Shown here: positions 36,415 through 47,962 of the stretch, in pieces
How positions within the stretch are numbered: position 1 is the first letter of the stretch
Layout: every line of letters begins with the position of its first letter
Source: Eumeta japonica
Taxonomy: Eukaryota; Arthropoda; Insecta; Lepidoptera; Psychidae
NCBI GenBank assembly: GCA_005406025.1
Contig: BGZK01001320.1
Span: 107,736-171,735 of the forward strand
DNA: 64,000 bases
Direction of reading: 5' to 3'
Translations under genes and position numbers: made by a program
Notes under the pieces: generated by a model
What the model saw: only the letters and a program-made list of their open reading frames with translations
The model's database searches: none
Told to the model about the DNA's origin: nothing

Positions 36415-36600
36415 ATTTATTTTTTTTATATAATTTTCGAAGGTCAACGAGCTTGCTAGCCATGAGAGAGTAGTGAGTGGTCATCGAGAGTGGTCACCGC
36501 CGCCCATGAACACCTGTGTAACCCCGAAGGAGTCACCAGTGCTTTGCCGGCCTCTTCGGTTGGAATAGGATATCTAATGGAGATGGAGTGGGGTAATTGA
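36415..36600 (-). repeat. Repeat of the CACTGGTGACTCCTC family, 3' half
   Basis: On the minus strand: CCATTAGATATCCTATTCCA, GGCCGGCAAAGCACTGGTGA, CTCCTTCGGGG, GCGGTGACCACTC, then a T/A-rich tail. Third copy of the family, truncated at its 5' side. Confidence 0.6.
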
Positions 36601-36714
36601 GAAATTCAACTATAACTTTTGAATTTTGAATAAGTTTCATTTGAATTGTTTAACTTAAGAATAAAAATAATTACGTATTAAATTTATTTAAATGTCTTCA
36701 AAAAAAGAAACCAT

Positions 36715-37132
36715 CTGTGTGCTTATGTATATACGTGGGAAATCCTATTTCTTTAGTATTGTTAAGAGTTCAGAGTGTTGATGTCAATAGTATGAGATCA
36801 TCTGGATCTGTAGGCTACGTGGATGTTCCACAGGGCTCAATGCTTGGTACTTTTATGTTTTTAGTCTATATAGATAATTTACCTAGCCTTGTTAAGGACA
36901 TTTATGACACAGCACTAATGACACTTTGGTATTCAAAGGGTCTTCAGTACTAGCAGACGACACTTCTTTGGCACCCAAAGTTAAAAGACAACAGTCCGTT
37001 TCTGACGACGTGCTATATCTAATGTAATACATTAATCCGAAACTATTTTAGTAGGAAACGATAAATGAAGTTTGTTAATTCAACGTTATTATTGGATATC
37101 ACTCTAAATAACAGGATTCAATAAGGTTCTCA
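36715..37132 (+). pseudogene. Jockey-like LINE reverse transcriptase, left part of a split element
   Basis: The frame gives SSGSVGYVDVPQGSMLGTF, then FLVYIDNLPSLVK and, after a shift, ADDTSLAPKVK: the PQGSxLGPxLFxxYIND and ADDT motifs of a non-LTR reverse transcriptase. It is interrupted at 37120-37132 by the I-like LINE and continues after 42601 (LVYFVCFHSLMSYGILF, then IFVLQKRVLRAIDKFGP). The part upstream of the PQGS motif is missing. Confidence 0.65.
37120..37132 (+). repeat. 5' target-site duplication of the I-like LINE
   Basis: AATAAGGTTCTCA, identical to 42589-42601. Confidence 0.85.
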
Positions 37133-37223
37133 GTCCCTCGCGACCGCTCGTAAGGGCGCACACGTCATTAGCAGAGTACGCGCGCTTGTGTTATTGTTGT
37201 GATGTTTACGATCTACCCTCATT

Positions 37224-38733
37224 ATGGATGACAATAATTCTGCGGACGGGAATGATAAAAGTGATACGGAGTTAGTAAAAGAATGTGAATTGAAATTAAA
37301 TCAAATATTAGAAACGAGAGTAAATCAGTTTTTGGAGTTAGAAAAAGATTGCATGGCTCTGACCTCTCAGAATTCTGACATTAGATCGGAAAACGGAAAG
37401 AACGTGAAGAAGATACGAACAGTGAAGAAAGCTTTATAGAAGTAAGAAGAAATAGAAAACGTTATTTAAGAAGTGAGTCTTCAAATCAGTATCAAGTTGA
37501 ACAAAGCTTAATTAGGTCAGAAGAGATGCCAAAACACGAAATTTGCGTTACGTCTAAAAAGAATTACCCAAACAAATGGCTTTGGCAAAATTACTAAGAA
37601 ATGAAAATATTTGTAATATAAGCAATATTAAATACAAATCTCCCTTCAAGGTTCTCATTTGCTTCGAGAATAATTATGATGCAATTAAACTGGTTGATAA
37701 TGAAAAATTCAAACAGCTTGAATTTAACTGTCGGAAAACTTTGGAAACCACTATGACATATGGATTGATAAGAGGTGTGGATTTAGTATTCACTGAAGAG
37801 GAAATTTTAACGGTTATAAAAAGTGAAATAAAGATTTTAGCAATAAAAAGATTGAAACGTTTAGACTTTAATGGAAAATGGATTGAAAGTGAAAGTGTAA
37901 GAATATGTTTTGAAGGTAAAACGTTACCTACATACGTGTCCGCATATGAATGCAAATTCACCGTACACAATTACATTTTTCCTGTAATTCAATGTTCCGG
38001 ATGTTGGAAGTTTGGACATATAATCAAAGTATGGCCAACGAAAAAAATATTATGCCCTAAATGCGGAAGTTCGGAACATATTAATTGCGATTTAAAAACA
38101 TTCAAGTGCCTTAATTGCAAAGGTCTTCATCTTGTCCTAGACAGATCTTGTCCAATGTATCGTAAAGAAAAAGAAATACGTAATGTTATGAGTAGAGAAA
38201 ATATTACCTACAGAAACGCACTCCAGATTGTAGTGGGGACAAGTCAGAGAGAAAACCCGATGAAAATAACTCAACCTTTGGAAGTACCAATGCAAACAAG
38301 TAATAGCACCATCCGCCCAACATATAGTCAAGTTCTTACAAATGCTGAAATCCATAGAGAAGCCAGCCCAGAAAGAAACATAAAAGACACGGAATTGGTG
38401 GCTCAAAAAAAGAAAAGTAAGAAGTCCAGAAAAGAGAAAATAAAAAAAATAGAGGTTCAAAATTCAAATGAAAATATCAATAAATGTGGAGAAACGGATG
38501 ATGAACTGAAAAGTTTAACAGATAGCGAAGATATCAAACATAGAAGATTCGAGCTGAAGAAATTACTGGCAAAAATTTACGCTATTTGGATGTCAAAAAA
38601 ATCGACAGAAGAAAAAATTAGTGACGTATTTGTGGTGATCTTTGATGAAATTAAAGTCTTTATAAGTAGCTATTTATCGGGTCAAAGAATCTTTGAGACA
38701 ATTATGGACATTTTTAACATAAGTTATGGTTAA
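37224..38733 (+). pseudogene. ORF1 of the I-like LINE (gag-like, zinc knuckles), two frameshifts
   Basis: ORF1 proteins bind the element RNA in the retrotransposition particle. Reading starts MDDNNSADGNDKSD at 37224 and must change frame near 37400 (to EDTNSEESFIEVRRN) and again in an A run near 37556-37565 to reach ELPKQMALAKLLRNEN, after which it is open for 385 residues. CxxC/H knuckles lie at about residues 139-192 of that last frame (CSGCWKFGH, CPKCGSSEHINC, CLNCKGLH, then C). Lys-rich blocks (KKKSKKSRKEKIKK) follow. Its stop (38731-38733) overlaps the ORF2 start by 8 bases, typical for coupled translation in LINEs. Confidence 0.85.
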
Positions 38734-41700
38734 TACACATTCTCAAAATATTAGTATTAATATTCTGCAATGGAATGCACAAAGTTTGAAGCCCAAATTG
38801 GTAAGTTTCCAAGAACTTCTAAATAAAGAAAAAATCCATGTGGCTATATTGAGTGAAACCTGGTTACATTCGTACGACAATATACGTATACGAGATTATG
38901 ACATCTACAGAAAAGATAGAAATGATTCGTATGGTGGGGTGGCAATACTTGTACATAGGTCAATTAGAAGTGAATTGAAAACCATTCAATTGCGACACGC
39001 CGATATAGAAATTGTTCATGTTAGATTATATAACTGTCAATATGTACATAACATTGTTTCAATGTATTGTCCATCCTCTGTGAGAACGCAGGCATCAGAC
39101 TGGGACGAATTATTTACACTTTTCTCAAACAATACATTAATATGTGGTGACTTTAACGGACATCATAGTAACTGGTCTTCTAGATCAGACTCGAGAGGAG
39201 AACAGCTTTCCGACTCTTCATTAGAAAACGGTTATATTTTGCTCAATGACGGTTCAGACACTAGAGTTAAATTGGTTAACGGAGTCCTACAAAAAACATC
39301 GCCAGATATCTCGTTTGTCTCCACTGATATCGCTGTAAGATTTGAATGGCAAGTTATGAATGAAAATCTAGGTAGTGATCACTTGATGATTAAATTAAAT
39401 ACGAACATTCCTAAAATTGATAAAAATTTTCGTAAAAGGAATTTTAAAAAGATTGATTGGACAGCATTCAATGGTAGCCTAATAGCGTCATTTGATGTAA
39501 ATAGAATTGGTGATTTAAATTTATTGGACGCATCACACGTACAGGAAATGTATAATTACCTACTAGCTCAATTCAAAACTGCTGCAGAAGTCAGTATTCT
39601 TTTAATAAGAATATGTAAAGATCCGGAATCGAAATTCAAACCTCAGAGTTATTGGAATCAGTCTATGTCAAAGGCAGTGGCTCAGAGGAGATTAGCCCTT
39701 AGTACATTTAGACGCAATCCAACTCCCGACAATCTGACTGTACTGGAATCAAAAACTCGAGAAGCTTATAAACTCATACGGAAAGCCAAGTCATCGCACT
39801 GGCATAACTTTGTAGTTCAATAGATGAAAGTACGACAGCATCTGAAATGTGGAGAAGAATGAGATGGATGAAAGGTATTAAAAGCAAAGATGTTTTATTC
39901 CTTTAAACAAACAGGAAAAACTGTTGTCTCTCACTCCAGATTCCGTAACGAATAAAGATCCAAACTTTACATCCAGAAATGATACATTAGAATCAGATTT
40001 TACTATAACAGAGCTAAAGAGCTGTTTAAAAAGAAAGATACAGCACCTGGTGATGATGAAATTACATACAGTATGATATATAATCTTCCGATAAACGGAA
40101 AAGATTTCTTTTAAAGCTATATAATTTGATTTTGAATCCGGTATTGTCCCATTACAATGGCGCGATGTTTTAATTCTATCTATATCAAAAGTCTCTAATC
40201 ACGGTTCCGTAGATCCTAAACTGCGACCTATATCTTTGATGTCATGTATATGTAAAGTTTTTCATAATATGATATTAAGACGTTTAGAGTGGTATGTGGA
40301 GAAGAATGAAATATTATCTCCTTACACAGTTGGTTTTAGAAAATCTCAATCATGTATAGATTGTCTAAGTCGTTTGGTCACATATATTCAAATAGGTTTC
40401 TCAGAAAATGAGCCAACATTGGCTTGCTTCTTAGATATTGAGAATGCCTATAACAATGTTGCCATCGAAAGTGTACTAAGTATGTTGGACGAATTACAGG
40501 TTGGAAGTAGGTATTGCAAATATCTTTGGTCATTCCTAAGTGAAAGATATTTAAAAGTCAGGTCTGATGATAGAGAGACAATAATCACCCGAAGAACAAA
40601 CAAAGGACTAGCACAGGGGGATCCAATTTCACTGTTTCTTTTTAATATAGCCACATACAAAATCTGCCGTTTCTTAGCACAAAATATATGTATTGCACAA
40701 TACGCCGACGACTTTGTAATTTATGTAAAAGATAAGGACATCAAACTATGTGAATCTCATATCCAAACTTCATTAAATTGTATTGTCCAAGTGTTAGATG
40801 AATTGGATTTACAACTGTCTAGTAATAAAACTAAATTATGTCTCTTTAGTCGAGGAAAAAGAAGAATGTTACCCAATATAACAATTGATGGATCATCATT
40901 AATTTTATCAGATTGTGTAAAATACTTGGGTTTATGGTTGGACAGAAATCTACTGTGGTGCAAACATATTAATGAGGTAACGCGAAATTGTACCAAATTC
41001 CTAAATCTGTTGAAGGTTTTATCTGGATCATCATGGGAGTGCACTTAAAACATAGTCGACTTTATATTTATCTTTGATACGGAGCAGAATGGATTACGGT
41101 TGTTTTCTGTTCAATAATAGTGCTAAATGTCATGTAGCAAAATTAGACAAAATACAAAACCAGGCATTACGGATTATAGGTGGTTTTATCAGAAGCTCTC
41201 CAATTCATGTAATGGAAGCTGAACTTTGTGTACCTCCATTGTTTATACGGAGATTATATCTTGGCTATAAATATATATTAAAAGCACGTTCCTGGTCAAA
41301 TAATGTTACGATTGAGTTATTGAAACAATTATGTACGCACTGTTTAGACAGATACTGGCAAAAGAAAAAGAAACCTCTCTTAGTTGATGTGTACAATATA
41401 ACAAAAAACAGCGAGATATATTCTTCCCCAATTCTGGAAATTTTCTCGGCTGATACATGGTTTTCTCGAATAGATATTAAAAATATAGCTATAAGTAAAC
41501 TAGACTGTCTTAAAAAATCCAAAAATTGCTACATAGGTGATTCACTAAGGGCTAATGTAATTGAAGAACTCCAGACAAAATATCATGATTGGCATGTGAT
41601 CTTTACAGATGGATCAAAGTCTAGAGAACATCAAGGAGCAGCATTTTTTGATCCATCTCTAAAGAAAACTGGAAGTTTCATAGTTAAAAATAAAGTATGT

Positions 41701-42445
41701 ATCATGACGCTGGAACTCATTGCAATTTCCAAAGCACTCGCATATGCTGAAACTGATAACTGGGACAAGATTGTTATTTGTTCTGATAGTAAGAGTGCGA
41801 TACAACACTTGGCTCGATGCGCTTCTGGATACAAAGGTGTACCGACAGCCTTTGTGTACTCCGCAACTACTGCAGTTGAAGATACGAAACGTAGAAGTGA
41901 AACTGCAATGGGTTCCTGCTCACATTGGAGTATATGGAAACGAGGAGGCTGATAAATTAGCTAATTCTGCACATTTGAATGGAATAGAATACCCTGTGAG
42001 TCCATGCTACTCGGAAGTCTTGTGTGAGTTTAAAGTAGTATGCCAAATACAATGGAAGGAATATTTTAACGAACGATCGACAACAAAAGGGATATGGTAT
42101 AAGACAATAGAGAGTGAGCCCCCTCGTATACCATGGTTCATGGGTAGCAAATTAAATAGGAATAAATTAAAATTAATATTAAAAATAAGATCGGGTCATA
42201 TTCCATCAAGAGCATGTGCGTACCTTATGAAAAAAATAAGTTCACCTAACTGTGAAACATGTGGACAAATTGAGGATACTTTTCATCTTCTGATGGAGTG
42301 TGAGCGAAATCGAACGGAGAGAGAAATATTTTTAAGAAATTTTAAAATAAATAGGATGGATATAGGATTTGTTCAGAGTATTTTGAGCAATCCTAATTCT
42401 GATGCCACTTTGCATTTGTGTAGCTTAGTGGAATATTGCCAGTAA
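38726..42445 (+). pseudogene. ORF2 of the I-like LINE (endonuclease, RT, RNase H), frameshifted
   Basis: The first frame (365 residues) is an APE-type endonuclease: QWNAQS at 15-20, SETW with Glu44, GDFNGHH at 141-147, PDISF with Asp194 and SDH at 217-219. After a shift at about 39818 and further ones up to 40236, the reverse transcriptase shows FLDIENAY (motif A), GLAQGDP (B) and YADD (C). A shift at about 41048-41074 leads to RNase H: TDGSKS with Asp179, Glu214 in MTLELIA, Asp238 in CSDSKS of that frame; after a last shift near 41860, VPAHIGVYGNEEADKLAN. The C-terminus has CETCGQIEDTFHLLMEC, a CCHC finger. All catalytic residues remain, so damage is by indels rather than by loss of domains. 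Confidence 0.88.
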
Positions 42446-42588
42446 GCTACACAGATGCTAGGATTCAAATAAAAATAATTAATGTTTCTATAATTTTATA
42501 TATGAGGTAATTAAAGTTTTGCTCGATGGGACTGACATGTCTTAATAGACAAAAGTCCCTAAATAAATAAAAGATAAAAAAAAAAAAA

Positions 42589-42601
42589 AATAAGGTTCTC
42601 A
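42589..42601 (+). repeat. 3' target-site duplication of the I-like LINE
   Basis: AATAAGGTTCTCA directly after the A-rich tail; the first two A cannot be told from the tail. Confidence 0.85.
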
Positions 42602-43370
42602 TATTGTATTAGCAACAGCTTTGGTCGCCTAAGCAGTCAAAAAATACGAAGTTTTTCAGAAATCTATCAAACCTGCTAGATTAGTCTATTTTGTCTGTTT
42701 CCATAGCCTGATGTCGTATGGGATCTTGTTCTGTCTTGTCGCGGAAATTCATAGAATTTTCGTGCTGCAAAAGCGGGTCCTTCGCGCGATTGACAAATTC
42801 GGACCTTGTGTGTGTGTGTGTGTGTGTGTTTAAAAGTAAGGTAAAGGAAATTAGAATCTTAACCGGCACCCTAATTCATATATGAAAATTCATTGTATTA
42901 AAAAAAAGTGAAGTAATTAAAAGAAATAATGATCAACGCAAAGTCAACGCCAGAAACAGAAATAAATTGTGTTTAACTGGTGGTCGACTATGCAAAGTCA
43001 GAAATTTATTTAGCGAGTTCTGTGTCCGCATGTTCAATAGACTCCCTGTGGATATACAAGATTTGCCCTTATATAAATCTAGGAGCATTATTAAACAATC
43101 ACTCATTAAAAAGGGGTATTATACAATTTCTGTGTCATAAAATATACAATTTTCCTCATAGAAAAGCAATACTCAATATTAGCTTCAAAACATTAGAAAT
43201 CATTTTCCCAATACAAAATTAAATTTACACTACGACATAAATAAATTTTTTATTGTGATAAATTCTTTTTACCCACATGATGATTATGCATTTACCTATT
43301 TGTAGGAAGTTTATTTCTCTTTGATTACACTTAAGTCAATAAATTAGGTTTTACCTATTTATTTGTATTA
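42602..43370 (+). pseudogene. Jockey-like LINE, right part of the split element
   Basis: Continues the reverse transcriptase fragment at 36715: SIKPARLVYFVCFHSLMSYG, then IFVLQKRVLRAIDKFGP, cut by the TG microsatellite at 42808-42829, then FRNLFSEFCVRMFNRLPVDI and IIKQSLIKKGYYTISV, the usual C-terminus of such ORF2 proteins (FNxLPxxIxxLP, then LxxKxYYxVxxY). The 3' UTR runs to about 43370 without a clear tail. Together with 36715-37132 it is an older element that was split by the I-like insertion. Confidence 0.65.
42808..42829 (+). repeat. TG microsatellite
   Basis: About 11 uninterrupted TG units inside the right part of the split Jockey-like element. Confidence 0.85.
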
Positions 43371-44349
43371 AATACAATACGTGGTTTACACACGTTAGAG
43401 GTCCAAGAGAGGGGTCGGGGTTGCAGGTAAGGACTATTTTATTAATATATTTATAAAATATTATTATTAGTGTTTAGAAATTTGTTTATTAAAATATGGC
43501 GATTTTGTTTAACAGTGATGAAATCTGTCGCCGTTTAAATGTTTTTTTTTATTCTAATACGTTTACTTCCGTGGATTTACTTTTATGTTGATAGATGGCG
43601 TAAACCAAAAATGAATTGTGTGTTACAAAAAATACTTCATCAGTTTTTGCATTACTTGTATACATAAGTTCCATCGTACGCTGCTAAAGAAAATGTGAAA
43701 AAAATATAATCAGAAAAAAACTTGACAAATAAGTATAGTATCTAAAACATTTGTTTTTTTTTTAAGATTTGAAAAAAAAATGTTTATATTTTGTAATTCG
43801 CATTGTTCAAATAATTAAATGATTATTTGCACCACACAATATAAAACTATATCCGAATTGTTAACTATCACTTCGTTTACTTGACCGTATGTTAGATCAA
43901 ACTACGCAGAATATTGAAAAATTAAACAAGTCCTTTAGATCAGAGGAAAACTTCGAAAACGGTTTGTTAGCGGTAGCGAAACGACTAATTTACGTAATCA
44001 CACATCATAAGCATCTCCGGTAAGGTTGATTTAACGAAATCTACCTTATCCGATGAAAGCGGCCAAAGGAACAAGGTCCCGAATACTTCAGTAATTGAGT
44101 CGCCGATACAAAAAGCAATTCAAAGCGCTCCGGGGACACGACGGCCGGTACAACGGGAACCTACCAAAATAAAAATGCAATTAAGTGGCGAAGCTTTTAA
44201 GCCGCCTGAGGGAATTAAGTGTTCGTTTCCCCTCCACCTACCTTTATTTCCGATGCCGGCATTGAGTCGCGCCTAAGATGTACGCACCTTAATTGAGTCG
44301 TTGAGAACTGTGTTGGTCGTTTTCTTTCTCGAGGTGCTGTTTGTGTTGT
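43371..44349. other. Spacer with a GC-richer segment
   Basis: AT-rich up to about 44000. From about 44010 to 44320 the composition is balanced, with no repeat family or coding motif recognised (GAATTAAGTG, AATTGAGTCG words recur). It could be a conserved non-coding island. Confidence 0.35.
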
Positions 44350-45435
44350 ATCATATGCGTACGCGTCAAATCAAAATCAAATCAAAAATATCTTTATTTC
44401 GTAGGTATTGAAATTACACTTGAAATACTTCATTAATAAATTCTTTTCGACATTACCACCCATGTTGATTCTAGGTGAATCAGCATTCACCTAGAGGAGA
44501 ATGGACATGAAACTCAAGTATTAGTCTTTTTTACTCATCAATACAAAGGATTCGGTAATTAATAACTTAGTCGACATTTAAAAATAATATGAAATAACCT
44601 GATAGGCGGACAGCTCAATCCCAAGGGTTTTTTTCATTAAGATATTCCGACACGGTATAATAGCTCTTGCCATATAACTTTCTTTTAACAAAGCTTTAAA
44701 CTCAGCAAATGGCAAATTTTGAATTTCAGCTGGGATCTTATTATAAAAGCGCACACATTGCCCATTAAACCTCTTTATTAACTTTACTTAGACGGGTATT
44801 ATGAGCAGCAAGATCATTCTTATGTCTAATGTTAATGTTATGGAAGTCGCTCCTTTTTTGGAACAGTTCTATATTTCTCTTGATATATACCAGGTTTTCG
44901 TATATATATTGTGATGCTAAAGTTAGGATATTAATTTCCTTAAATTTTTCTCTGAGATATGTCATTGGTCTCGAATCATAAGCAGCACGAATAGCTCGCT
45001 TCTGCAGCACGAAAATTGTGCTAGTATCAGCTGAGTGAGGCCATAACTGAATTCCATAGGTCACTTTTGACTGTATATGTTGCAGAACCAAGCCTTTTCG
45101 CTAATCTAGCAATATGAAAATTACAACGTAGCTTAGAATCTAAAGTGAGACCAAGAAATAGGGTCGTATCCACAATATACAGTACCTCATTTTTGACTAT
45201 TACATTTGCGTCTAACAATTTTGAATTAGATGCGGTAAAATTTTATAAGTTTTGTTTTCTTTTCATTGAGCAGAAGGTTATTAATCCTAAGTCACTCAAT
45301 GATTTCAGAGATGGCACTGTTGGTTGATTGCTATCAATCTCAAAAAGTAAGGAGGTATCATCAGCAAACAATACAATTCCATGACCATTCTTAACAAGAT
45401 GTGGTAGATCATTTATGTACACTAGGAAAAAGTAA
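44350..45435 (-). pseudogene. Jockey-like LINE ORF2, C-terminal part and 3' UTR
   Basis: On the minus strand the reading, with frameshifts, is VYINDLPHLVKNGHGIVLFA, DDTSLLFEIDS, LFLGLTLDSKLRCNFHI, LARLAKRLGSATY, TYGIQLWPHSADTSTIFVLQ, KRAIRAAYDSRPMTYLREKF, SQYIYENLVYIKRN and, past a stop, FYNKIPAEIQNLPFAEFKAL. This is reverse transcriptase motif C onward plus the C-terminal domain. The 3' end is AATAAAGATATTTTTGATT then GATTTTGATTTGA, a tail I know from lepidopteran LINEs. It is truncated 5' and related to, but distinct from, the split element at 36715/42602. Confidence 0.75.
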
Positions 45436-46803
45436 AATTATTAATAGCAATGCGTTTACGAATTGATCGATTATCTACTAGCTAGAGTCCGATTCGATCC
45501 ATTGCTTTGTGCTTCAAGGAGCACGTTAAATAGTTTGTGGGCAGCCTAGTACTAGACCGTAAGAAGTTAAGGTTACAACTTAAAGACTATAGTTGGGTAT
45601 GTAACCTCTTTGACTATTTGACAATTCTTACTTGAATACATACGTAATTCATATACTGCCGAGTATAATATGTTAGTAGAAGTGAAATTAAGAATTCTTC
45701 AAACAATGCTCTATAAATTGAATTCGTAACATTGAGAACATTAATAGTGAAAAAAGTAGTGCAGGGCATTGCCTTCGGCGCGGACGAGAACATTGTACTT
45801 CTCTTCTGTGGTTAGTATATAATTCTTTTGCACCGGTATGAAAAGTCTTCGATATCTGGAACGAAAATGGAACTCTGAATCATGATGTAAATAAAATGTA
45901 AATTATACGAGGATTTTAAGTATTCGCTGTGTACACGACATTAGCGTTGTTAGCGTCCGTAATTTTTCGGATTCTATCCAATATTACAAATATTCATGCT
46001 CATAAAATAATAAAAATATTTATTATACAATTGTTTACTATTATTATTAATGAATAATTCCCTATCTACAACACAACTAGTAAACAGCAACAGTGCCTTC
46101 TTATTTAATTTCAGTTTTCATAATGAATATAAATATGTGTTGTTACTGCATAGTAATTTATTTTATTTTTATTTTATTTGAACATTGATCCACAATCATT
46201 TTTATTTCCCAGAATATTTATCTGCCAACTTTCATGGCAATTAAATTATCAACCAATCCGAATTTTACAGTCAATCGGGTGTTATTGTTTCTCCCTTTAG
46301 CTAAATCAACTTGAAAGAAATGAACTCGTCTCGATTCATAACCACGGCAATTTTCGTTTTAGATTTCATTTTGGTCTCGAAGTAATTATACTGCAATTAT
46401 CTCTATTGGAGTCCAAAAATAATTGTAGGAAATAGCAATTAGGGATATAATATTTCCCCTTAAATTGAACGCAAAACTTAAGTATTGTAGCTTGTATATT
46501 ATACAAAATAGTTTATTCAAAAAATAAACTCGGTATAGCACAGGCTAAAGTTTTGTAAAATTCATAAAAATATTCTTGAAGTTCTTATGAAGACCGGACC
46601 GACTTCGTGTAACCAATGTGCCTTGTGTGTGATATCTTTTATCTTTCTAAAGATGTCTCGGATAATTCAACTTTTATTTAGAAATTTATATGCACATTAT
46701 TTTTCAGATATAAATGACGATTTCTAAAATGTATTTCATTTCACAAAATCATTCGGTTCTTCCACAGCGTGCCGAGATCAATTGTATTTCCTCCACTACA
46801 AAT
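45436..46803. other. AT-rich spacer
   Basis: No domain or repeat boundary recognised. The word AGTGCAGGGCATTGC at about 45761 recurs inverted near 53210, so a short dispersed repeat may be present in both places. Confidence 0.4.
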
Positions 46804-47962
46804 AAAGTCGGGGAAAAGTTTTTGTATTTTATAAGTAAAAACCTGAAGTAAAATCTCTTTGATTGTGCTGTTTGTATCTGGCTGTTTTTAAAAAGTAAAA
46901 ACAGTGTCCCGCCATCTTCTATTGCTTTTCTGACCATCAAAATGATTAAATCTAACGTAGAAATTCGATACAGTTTTATTAAAAAAAAAGAGAAGAATGT
47001 GACACAAGCAACGAAAAAAATTGTGACATTTATGGACCCAATGCTGTGTCGGTATGAGTGCCACAAAACTGATTCAAGCACTTTCAGTCCGGTAATTTTG
47101 ATGTCAAAGATGAACCTCGCTCTAGTCGTCCTGTTACGGATAAAGTTGATACTATTTTGGTGAAAGTATGGTGAGAGTACATCAGTTTTGACCCAAATAC
47201 TGGATGTACAAAAAAGCTCGATGCTTTTTATATAGAAATTTAATGAATCGTGTACTCGTTTGCGATTTTCCACTGAAACACAATGAAATCGAGCTGTTTT
47301 GGAACAGATTTGATTACTGTCGATGAAAAGTGAAATCCCTATGACAAGAACGTGTGAAAAAGTCATGGTCAAAATGCAAGTAAGCTCTATATACTATAAC
47401 AAAACCGGGATTAACTCACTACAAGTTGATGCTATGTGTATGATGGGATTAAAAGGCCATTATTCATTATGAGCTTTTACCGTCGGAGTTCATAGACTCC
47501 GATCTCTACTAGCAACAACTGATGAGACTCAGCAAAAAGTAGAGAAAGATCGACCGGAACTGATCAGCAGAAATAGTGTGGTTTTTAACCATGATAACGC
47601 CAGACCAACGCACATCTTTAGCCACTCATCAAATATTGAGACAGTTCGGTTGGGAAGTGTTAATACTTATACAATATAGCCCCGATCTTACACCCATTCA
47701 TTTTCAACTGTTTCGGTTTCTTCAGAACTTTATAAGTAGCGTTAGTTTAACATCAATAGAGGACTGTCAAAACTACTTGTCGCAGTTATTTGATCAGAAA
47801 TCACAAAATTTCTATAATGGGTTTAAGTCACTACCTATAAAATAGCAACAAGTTGTGAATTAAACGGCATACGTATATTATAATTAAGTGTAAATAAAAT
47901 TTTATGAAAAAACTATCTTGAATTTGTATATATAATGCGAAAAATCCTTTTCCTCAACTTTA
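46804..47962 (+). mobile_element. Mariner-like DNA transposon, second copy of the family, inactive
   Basis: About 1.16 kb. The 5' end AAGTCGGGGAAAAG and TTTTTGTATTTT matches the copy at 33275, and the 3' end (GCGAAAAATCC, CTTTTCCTCAACTTTA) is its decayed inverted repeat. Interior words: VTQATKKIVTFM, FDVKDEPRSSRPVTDKVDTI, then KKLDA, LMNRVLVCDFPLKHNEIE, VEKDRPELISRNSVVFNHDN, RQFGWEVLI, YSPDLTPIHFQLFRFLQN. The element is missing part of the region between VDTILVKVW and KKLDAF, which explains its shorter length, and has several stops and shifts. Confidence 0.85.

Larger units (their letters stand above)
37133..42588 (+). mobile_element. I-like non-LTR retrotransposon, nearly full length, frameshifted
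   Basis: A 5.46-kb LINE flanked by a 13-bp target-site duplication AATAAGGTTCTCA (37120-37132 and 42589-42601) and ending in an A-rich tail (AAATAAATAAAAGAT then a run of A). It starts CAGTCCC-like, as many I/Jockey-type elements do, if two bases of the duplication are shared. There is a 90-bp 5' UTR, an ORF1 with zinc knuckles and an ORF2 with endonuclease, reverse transcriptase and RNase H. The RNase H domain supports the I-like placement over Jockey. Both ORFs carry frameshifts, so this copy should not move on its own. Confidence 0.9.

Noticed and set aside
37674..38460. Minus-strand frames opposite LINE ORF1
   Set aside because: Antisense to a recognisable zinc-knuckle protein; no motifs of their own.
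46749..47372. 207-codon minus-strand frame
   Set aside because: It lies antisense to the mariner copy at 46804; the plus strand carries the transposase motifs.
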